A DNA stretch of 64,000 nucleotides from Maratus speciosus. Taxonomy: Eukaryota; Arthropoda; Arachnida; Araneae; Salticidae. Below are positions 56,130 through 64,000 of this stretch, one piece after another. Location: NCBI GenBank assembly GCA_963932465.1, contig OZ010800.1, positions 29,948,852 through 30,012,851 of the forward strand. The letters run 5' to 3'. The notes under the pieces are model-generated. The model saw only the letters and a list, made by a program, of their open reading frames with translations. It searched no databases and was not told the origin of the DNA. Position numbers and translations under genes: made by a program. Every line of letters begins with the position of its first letter. Within the stretch, counting starts at the first letter, position 1.

Positions 56130-56338
56130 ATTAATGCAGGTTTACCAAAACTGCGGGATAATCAATTATTAGTTAAATATGGTGAGTTTTCAGGAGCATC
56201 AGCATTGATGTCCCTAGATTTTACAAATATCGAAAGAAGTTATACTAGATTTCTTAAATACAACGAGATTTCTTATACTATGATAAATTACTCAAAAGAA
56301 CTAATTAATCAATACGATGAAGTCATAAAATATATTTA
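56130..56338 (+). pseudogene. Short coding remnant, unidentified
   Basis: An open stretch without an ATG start reads GLPKLRDNQLLVKYGEFSG and continues to DEVIKYI-stop, about 68 codons. It follows the ATPase block in the same direction. The family is not recognised. Sixty bases further on, the Helitron begins. Confidence 0.35.
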
Positions 56339-56400
56339 AAAAGTTTAGTTAAATGGTCATATATTTATAAATTAATAAATGGTTTGTAAATGTAAAACTA

Positions 56401-59335
56401 TCTATATTATAAAGGACAAACATATCTGTGCGTAACGCATACGTCATTTTGCGAATGGCAACACTTTGGAATTTGAAATGAAATTTTGGTTTTGCAATTT
56501 TCTCTACTGCAAATTTTTAAACTTCTAAACATCGCACATTTTAAATTTTTACACCGTCGTATAAGGAAAAAAAATCTGTTTTAAATGCAATTTGTTTGAA
56601 AGCTGCATCTCAATTAATTTTTGAGATATTAATTTTTTTGCAGTTTTTAATGCCATTTTTCTTATCGTGGCAACAAAAGTACCTCATTTCTATTGAAAGT
56701 CATTGAAAGTAAACGGAAAATAGTTGAAAATAGGAGATACAGTATGTTTTTGTTGCCATTATCTCATAAAATCTGAAAAAATAGTTGAAAATAGAATATG
56801 GGCTATATAAAGAATATTGTCCGTTATTCCGTGATAATGACGTCATATGCACACTTTTCTATAGACGAAGTTTAAGACTGGGTTGTAAAAGTAGATTGCT
56901 TTAGCGGATGCAAGTGACGTCATTTTATAAAAAAGCGTGTATTTTAATTCTTAAACCTGAATTATGTTTTGTAGAATTGCGTCATTTTCACAGCCCAGCT
57001 GCTTTGAAATTCTTCACAGGTGAAAATGCTTCACTTTTGAAAATAATGTAATCGAAACCACACACTGATAAACGCAATGATTTACAAAAATGTAGAATGT
57101 CTTTATAAAAGAGAGGTGACATGCAAATAATGGCGATTTATATTACAGAAATTGATTATTCTCACCTGGATGGATTTGCTTCGCCGAGTTAGAAAAGCAA
57201 ACAAAGAAGTCGTGTTTTAAAATAATATCGTGTTCCTGAAGTGTTTGTCGAAAATTCTCTCGAATAATAAAATTTTAATGCTATTCTTTAGGACATTCTA
57301 CTATAATTTTATCAAAATAACATAATTTGCTTAATTTAGTTTTTCCTAATTTTATATAATCTATATATTTAAAACACAAGTGTGTTTTTTAGTCATCTGC
57401 CCTGACCTTTCTGCTGAACCAATTTTACTAATATATATATTTTTAAAGCTCTTCCTTTGTAGATGTGGTCGCACTATCTGTTTTTTTTTTAATATCCCCA
57501 CTTTTATATATTTTGATTTTAAAAGCATTTTATGAAATTTCTTCAAAATGATGAAAATTAGATAGCTTTTATTGCTGCAGACAAGAGAGAAATAATGAGG
57601 TATTTTAAAATTTATTCATGCTATTTTCTGATAAAAATTCAAAATTGTTGATAAATATTGTTGTATAAGGTTTAGTGGCGCAAAATTCCATTAGGATCCG
57701 AATATTATATTAGGGGCATAATAAAGGGAAATGACATACTGCTTTTGAAAACACGCATTTTTCCTCATAAATTTTCTATAGTGATTTTCCTTCTGCATGT
57801 GTACTGATACTAAGTTTCAGACACTAGGTGAAATGCTTATTTAAGTGAAAATGAAGTCATATTTAAAAGAAAACGATCATTTTCTTAGATAAAACTAAGC
57901 CTTTTAACACAAATGCGTCTAAAAACCATAAATTACGGAAATTTGTACTCTCCAAAATTGAGATTAGAATCTCAAATAAAGAGTGCGTCTGTTCACATAA
58001 AAGATGTTGCTGGCAATCTTCACTTCAAGTTTTGAGTTAAAATGATTTTTAAATGATCAAACAAAATGCAATTTTTTTTTAAATGATGAATATGGATATG
58101 AGAAGTGCGTATGCAAATTTTGAGAAGGTGAAAATTGCTGTTTTCATTCCGGAAAAAATCCAAGCATAAGAGCCTCAATTGATAACCACATCCTAATAAT
58201 TGATCTTTATTATATTTTACTGATTATGTATCTATATTATAAAGAACAAACGTATCTGTGCGTAACGCTGACGTCATTTTGCGAAAGGCAATACTTCACG
58301 ATCAAATTTCGGTCTTGAAATTTTCGCTACTGCATTTTTTCAATCTTCTGACCATCATATATTTTCAATTTTTGTCGCATAGGGAAATAAATGTACTTTC
58401 AAATGCAATTTGTTTAAAAACTGTATTCATTGACTGATGCATTATATTTTCTAAAATAATTTTTAAGAATGATTTTTTTTTTTTAAGTTTATCTTATCAC
58501 GTCCCGGTTTCAATACATAAAATAATAAACATTTTGCACATAAAGCAACAAACATTTTTCAGCATTTGTTTCTGATTATTTTTGCATAATGAAATTAATA
58601 CTTCCTTTATAAGCAAATAAAATAATAATATTAAAAAACCACCAAACTAACATATTTGTGAAAGACAAATTAACGAAATTAACACTTCTTTTATAAACAA
58701 ATAAAAGAATAATATTGAAAAAACACAAATCTAACATATTTGTAATCGTACAATTTAAATTTTTAGATCACCAAATGGGATTTTTTTTTTTTTTTTTTTT
58801 TTTGTCAAATGGAATTCGTTTGCAAAGTTCATCTCAGTTTACTGATTGTCTATGGTTTTAAAAACAACTTTAAAGCATGAAATATTTTTTAATTTATCTA
58901 TATCGCGCGGAGCTCGATTACGAAAGATTAATCCGTTTGCCCTTAAAACAAAATAAAGAGTTCATCATTTTCTTACGGCTAATTTCCATTAAAAAAACTT
59001 CCGTATGACTAAATAAATAAAATAACATAAATAAAACACAAATTTATCAGACATGTATAAGCTCTGAAATTATCAGAATATAAAAGGATGCCATAAGTAG
59101 TAAAATCTTGGCAAATAACTCTTAGCATGCGGCTTATAAGAAAATATCGCTTTTGGTAAATTTCAAAAATTTATTTGACTGCATAATTCATATTTTCCAT
59201 ACGAAAAATGCTCTTTTAATGTAAATGGGCAATCTAAAAAAATTATTGCATATAAAAAATTATTAGATTTCAATTAAAAAAAAATTATTTTCACTTATAT
59301 TCTTTAACCCGGGAAGCCCGGGTACGATCCCCTAG
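56401..59335 (+). mobile_element. Helitron with two 5' ends and one 3' end
   Basis: A 5' end TCTATATTATAAAGGACAAA is at 56401, preceded by A. The same end recurs at 58231 (TCTATATTATAAAGAACAAA), also preceded by A. The single 3' end has a perfect 7-bp hairpin ACCCGGG-AAG-CCCGGGT at 59307-59323, 8 bases, then CTAG at 59332-59335, followed by T. No CTAG or hairpin precedes 58231. Both inner halves share GTATCTGTGCGTAACGC and ACGTCATTTTGCGAA with one another, so this is one family. No Rep/helicase was seen. It lies between coding remnants of the Polinton-like element. Confidence 0.85.
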
Positions 59336-59590
59336 TTATTATAAAATCAATATCTAAGAATGGTAATTTTAAAGGAGGATGTTCAAAATGTAACCAAATA
59401 GTATCTGGTTTCCTTAATAGTACTATTAATAATTTACCCTTTGAAATGCATTTACCCGGACAGAATTTTACTGGACCAGGAACACAATTATTATGGGGGT
59501 AAAACAAAATTAAATGATGATTAACATATAAAAATTTCAGTAAACCTATTAATAAAGTAGATGAAACTGCATAAAAACATGATGTTTGTT
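59336..59590 (+). pseudogene. Phospholipase A2-type capsid domain remnant
   Basis: Directly after the Helitron, a plus-strand frame reads NLPFEMHLPGQNFTGPGTQL (about 59428-59490) and, after stops, DETA-x-KHDV near 59560-59586. The GPG calcium loop and the HD catalytic pair at this spacing mark the PLA2 domain found in parvovirus VP1 and, as LPFE-LPG-Y-GPGT proteins, in Polintons/adintoviruses, where it is thought to act in endosome escape. In-frame stops, one of them inside the HD motif, break it. A Lys/Arg-rich stretch near 59880-59930 could be its tail. Confidence 0.6.
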
Positions 59591-60130
59591 TAAAATAGCA
59601 ATTAAAAGCTTAGAGCAGGAACATTAAAAAGAGGGGAATCAACGTTAAAAAATGCACAAATAATACGTGAAAAGCAGCATACTACTGTTTTGAATCTACT
59701 AGCGAGATTCTTCTTCAGTGCAAGATAGAGCAAGACACAGCGTGCTAGAAAAAGCAAGGCTAAGCAAAATGACAGAGACTTATATATCAGATACGGGTAG
59801 CTAATCCTGCAAAAGCAACCAATGAGACAAAAGCAGATGAAACGACTGAGTGGACATGTAGCAACATCTACCGGAGAACGAGAGAAAAAGAAACCAAAAA
59901 AGTCCTTCCGGCCAGTGCCGGGAGGAAGAGGTAGCTTTCATATTCCTTATTTTTAAAAAGCCAACTTATATTATTCAAACACACGAAGCTCAATCAAGTG
60001 GAAACCGAATGTAGGAGATTCAATACTAATTTTTATCAATACTAAATCATTATGAATGAGAATTTCGCGAAATTAGTCAGCTTTATCCAAACTGCTTTTA
60101 TTTAAAGTCATTTATATTTGGCTGCCAAAT
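59591..60130. other. Spacer, partly decayed coding
   Basis: This stretch is GC-richer near 59690-59930, with no intact frame. Part may be the C-terminal end of the PLA2-type remnant or another insertion. No promoter or RNA gene is seen. Confidence 0.3.
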
Positions 60131-61916
60131 TCGGCGATTTCTTAAAGTGCCTGCCATTTTAAGACAACATGGTAGATGAGGCTAACCAGTGAACTTGGTC
60201 GAGACCTTAGTAATTGCTGTGCACATGCTCACTCACATCCGAATCGGTTGATATATACGAACGCTGTCGCAGGCAAAAAATCAGATTTTTCAAAATGTCA
60301 CCAACTTTAGAAATTGCAACTGCTATATCTGAGCCATTTTTTAAGATAAAGACAAACAAAAAATGCTCCTGAATCCTTATATCAAGGTCAAATACTTAAG
60401 AAATAAACCTTTTTCAGTTTCTAATTTTTTTGCACCTCACTTTAAATATAATTTTTTTAATTTAATGGCCGCCATTTTGAAACAAGATGGCTGATGAAGC
60501 TGGCCAGCGAACTTGGTCGAGATATTGATGTATACTATCCACATGCCTTCTTCCATCGAAATAGGCGAATACGTGTGGTATCGCGTGACAAATACAAGAT
60601 CGTTTCAAAGTGTTAGCCATGATAGAAATTCAAAGTGCTATAATTCAACCACTTTTTAAGATATAAACAAAAGAACAAATTTTCAGAAACAAAAACTGCT
60701 CCAGAATCTTTGTATCAAGGCCAAACACATAAAAAAAATCTTTTTCATTTTCCAATTTTTTAATACCTGATTTTAAATTTTAAATTACATTTTTTTTAAA
60801 AATGGCAACCCTTTTGAAACAAGATGGCGAATGAAGCTGGCCAACGAACTCGGTCGAGACATTGGTATGTACTATGTACAGACCAAGTTACATTCAAATC
60901 GGTTCATAAATACGCCTGTTATCGCGTGACAAAAATCAGGTCGTTTTAAAATGTCAGCCACAATAGAAATTCAAAATGTTATAACTCAGCCATTTTTTTA
61001 GATGTAGACGAAACAAAACCTGTTCCGGAATCTTTGTATTAAGGTCAAACACATACAAAAAAATCTTTTTCATTTTCCAATTTGTTGGTATCTCATTTTA
61101 AATTTAATTTTTTTTTTAATTTTTTTAAATGGCCACCATTTTGAAACAAGATGGCGAATGAAGCTGGTCAACGAACTCGGTTGAGTTATTTGTATGTACT
61201 ATTTACACACCAAGGTACATCCAAATCGGTTCATAAATACGTCTGTTATCACGTAGCAAAAATCAGGACGTTTCAAAATGTCAGCCACGCTAGAAATTCA
61301 AAATGCTATAACTCAGCCATTTTTTAAGATATAGACGAAACAAAAACTGCTCCCGAATCTTTTTATCAAGGTCAAACACATAAAAAAAATATTTTTTCAA
61401 TTTTCAATTTTTTGCTACCACATTTCTAATTTAAATTTTTCTTAAAATTTTAAATGGTCGCCATTTTTAAACAAGATGGCGGATGAAGCTGGCCAACGAA
61501 CTCGTTCGAGTCATTGGTCTGTACTATGTATAAACGAAGTTACATCCAAATCGGTTCATAAATACGCCTTTTATCGCGTGACAAATTTCAGGACGTTTCA
61601 AAATGTCAGCTTCGCTAGAAATTCAAAATGCTATAACTCAGCCATTTTTTAAGATATAGACGAAACAAAAACTGCTACGGAGTCTTTGTATAAAGGTCAA
61701 ATACATAAGAAAAAAATATTTTTCCATTTTCAATTTTTTGATACCACATTTCAAATTTTAAATTTTTTAAAAATTTTTAAATGGCCGCCATTTTGAAACA
61801 AAATGGCGGATGAAGCTGGCCAACGAACTCGGTCGAGAAATTGGTATGTACTATGTTCACACCGAATTACATCCAAATCGGTTCATAAATACGAGAGTTA
61901 CAGTGTGACATAGGTC

Positions 61917-61954
<38 letters not shown>

Positions 61955-62060
61955 ATATATATATATATATATATATATCAATTTTGAACGGAGGGTGGTT
62001 TCGGGGTCTGGGGGTCATGATCGATGAAAATATACCAAAATTTTTTGAAATCGCTTTCCT
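60130..62060 (+). repeat. ~330-bp tandem array with ATGGCGG motifs and terminal (TA)n (element D)
   Basis: Units begin near 60137 (diverged), 60464, 60802, 61130, 61453 and 61780. Each has ATGGCCGCCATTTTGAAAC, AAGATGGCGGATGAAGCTGG, CATCCAAATCGGTTCATAAA, ATCGCGTGACAAA and GCTATAACTCAGCCATTTTT. The last unit is cut short and runs into GACATAGGTCAG plus a TA microsatellite (61919-61979), then a unique tail. Weak end repeats AGGTAGCTTTC (59929) and GAAATCTACCT (62093-62103) might be TIRs. No coding sequence is present. Confidence 0.75.
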
Positions 62061-62103
62061 CCGAACGGCTGCAATAGGTAGCTTTTTGTAAAGAAATCTA
62101 CCT

Positions 62104-62569
62104 AAAAGGGAAATTAAATTACTGTTTTCCAAATACTTGGAAAATTAGGAGTTCTAAATAAGTCTTTGAACAAAGAGTGATAATTTTTAATGATGTGGTA
62201 ACCCAACAAACACAGAACTTTCGGGACACTGATGGGTTCGTTAGCCTTGGCCGAAAGTGTTCGATGCTGGCCCGCTATCATTGAAAGTTACGGGTCCGTA
62301 AAAAAAGTGTCACGCCGGACACAATAAGGAGACAAGAAAATTGGCCGTAAATACAAGAAGTTGCCCACAATCGTGCCACTAATTTTTCACTAAAAATGAT
62401 ACATAGCCTCCACATTTATTCTTTTAATGGCCACTAAAAATGATGTATAGCCAGAAGCTCGCCCTAGTCCAGCCATTTGTGTTTGCAAGAATAAAATTTA
62501 GCCCAAAGCTGCCCGCAAAAATGCCACTGTCATGACATAAAGATTATTTAAGATTCAAAGTTTGTTGCA
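62104..62569. other. Intergenic, nothing recognised
   Basis: A ~200-bp GC-richer patch at 62205-62340 shows no motif or frame. The rest is AT-rich. Confidence 0.4.
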
Positions 62570-63002
62570 TAAAAAATACTTGTTGAAAAAATGTTTAAAC
62601 GATAAAGTGTTTTTACATGAATAACTAATATATTATTAATCATTCAGTTGCACTTCTAAAAAAATTATAAATTTATTTATCTTGAACATTTTCAAAAATT
62701 TCCAAAATACAATACTTGACATAGTGAATTTATTAATTTGTTTATTTATTCAATTATGCTTTTAAAAAATGTATATGTGATGCCATTTTTAAATAATTGT
62801 ATTTCATATACATTTTTAAAATAATAATTGAAAAAAAAATTAATTAATTCACTATGCAAAGCACTGCATTTCGAAAATCTTCGAAAAAGTTCAAGATAAA
62901 TAAATATATAATTTTTTTTAATGTACCTAAATAATTATTAATATATTGTTTTTCATGCAAGAACACTTAATCAATTAAATGAACTTTCAACAAGTATTTT
63001 TA
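62570..63002. mobile_element. Hairpin MITE, probable TA target
   Basis: Inverted arms of about 200 bp start AAAAATACTTGTTGAAA and end with its complement TTTCAACAAGTATTTTT. TA lies next to each end (62570-62571, 63001-63002 region). The arms are diverged (about 75-80% identity by eye) and the loop is about 20 bp. It is non-coding; a Tc1/mariner relationship is inferred only from the TA. Confidence 0.6.
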
Positions 63003-64000
63003 TAGATCAAATTTTGAATTTACGCCTAAACAATTTATATAATCTTAATATATGTTTTTTAATTTACATTTAATTAGGTATTTTATTTATATTAAAAGAA
63101 TGTATTTGTGAATATATATACATTTCTTTCATTTTATCTGTTTTTTTAACTTATTAATAAGCCTGTTAGCAGTATATGTTTGTTTATTAAAGCAAATCAC
63201 AATCTGAAACACAATGAATATTTTTGCATCATTTAAATATTTCAAACTTTTACATTTAGATTTTTCCTTCACAGCTTAAGAGGTTACCTCACTCACGCAA
63301 AAACACTCGCTCTCTAATGTTTATCCTAAGGGGGAAATTAAAAAAAAATATCTCGTTTGAATTTAATATTTTATAATATTTTTTGCATTGGTAGCTGAGG
63401 TCTGCCTCTATAAAGACAGGCTTTTTTTACTAGGATACTTTAGTCACTAAACAAAATCGAAAAAAGAAAAAAAAATCAAATGCGAACGAAATATTTAAAA
63501 TAATTTTTTTTCCATAGGATTAACATTAGCAAGCGGATGTTTTCGCGTATGAGTGATCTAGCACCAATAGTCAAACTTTACAATATGTTACTTTAATCTT
63601 TTAAAAACTATGAAAATTATTCGCAGTAATTTAAAATTTCATCACTAATTTAACAATTTCTTCTAAAAAAAATGCGTATTTTATCTTTATAGTAAAAATA
63701 AACTTTACTTAAATTAAAATATTCCAGCTTTCGCAATTTTTTTTATTACATACATGATCAGAAACCGACAATCATTACTTCGAAAAGGTGATAAAATTCG
63801 AAACTTTAAATGAAAAATTAGTAAAATACCCTCACTAATTCATATTTTACACAAAATTTTAATATAATGGAGAATAGGTGAATTACGTAATATATATTTA
63901 CTAAAATTAGAATATAATAAAATTAATTAAAAAAATACTTGTTATTTCATAAAAGCTAATATATTTTTATATTTTCTTATCAAACAGTCGTAAAAATATA
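63003..64000. other. AT-rich DNA, no features
   Basis: I see no gene, repeat boundary or RNA motif in this last kilobase. Confidence 0.5.

Overview
This window is AT-rich eukaryotic DNA (roughly two thirds or more A+T) built almost entirely of repeats. The gene content suggests an arthropod, plausibly an arachnid. The signs are one exon resembling a DEG/ENaC sodium channel with canonical splice sites, a 7.65-kb non-LTR retrotransposon of the EN-RT-RNase H type, a tRNA-derived SINE, several Helitron families, hAT and TA/TTAA-target MITEs, and a broken Polinton/Maverick (adintovirus-like) element. The organism assignment is inference. No intact host gene was found.

Layout. 1-14782: a head-to-tail array of a ~3.95-kb non-autonomous Helitron on the minus strand, with three closely similar full units, one older partial unit at the left edge, and exact GA|CTAG junctions. 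14783-17600: a SINE with a 12-bp target duplication, sitting in a decayed and unidentified minus-strand coding block, then a tRNA-like fragment and a long hairpin with a 13-bp flanking duplication. 17600-23120: AT-rich filler holding two TTAA-flanked MITEs in inverted orientation. 23121-24373: a TIR element made of a 176-bp tandem array plus a GACGGA microsatellite. 24374-28157: a 136-bp fragment of the window's own LINE, a ~415-bp repeat array sharing a module with the Helitron, a ~117-bp array, and a GC-rich ~120-bp array.

28143-35823: a full-length LINE on the minus strand bounded by a 15-bp target duplication, inserted into the GC-rich array, which resumes at 35824. 36000-38640: an inverted composite repeat split by a TA-flanked TIR element. 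39540-45860: Helitron copies in both orientations, a hairpin MITE, a 150-bp hAT MITE, a decayed Tc/mariner-like HTH fragment and the channel exon. 45998-48310 (minus) and 54910-59590 (plus): remnants of a Polinton/adintovirus-like element (protease, packaging ATPase, phospholipase A2-type capsid segment, capsid-like pieces). These are split by a 5.67-kb hAT element (48823-54492, 8-bp TSD), a tandem array with a GACA microsatellite, and a 2.9-kb Helitron with two 5' ends and one 3' end (56401-59335). 59929-62110: a ~330-bp tandem array rich in CCGCCAT/ATGGCGG motifs. 62570-63002: a long hairpin MITE. 63003-64000: AT-rich sequence with nothing recognisable.

The insertion order can be partly read from the nesting. 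The LINE is younger than the array it splits. The hAT and the Helitron lie between coding pieces of the Polinton remnant and so are probably younger than it. The three good Helitron units look recent relative to unit 0.
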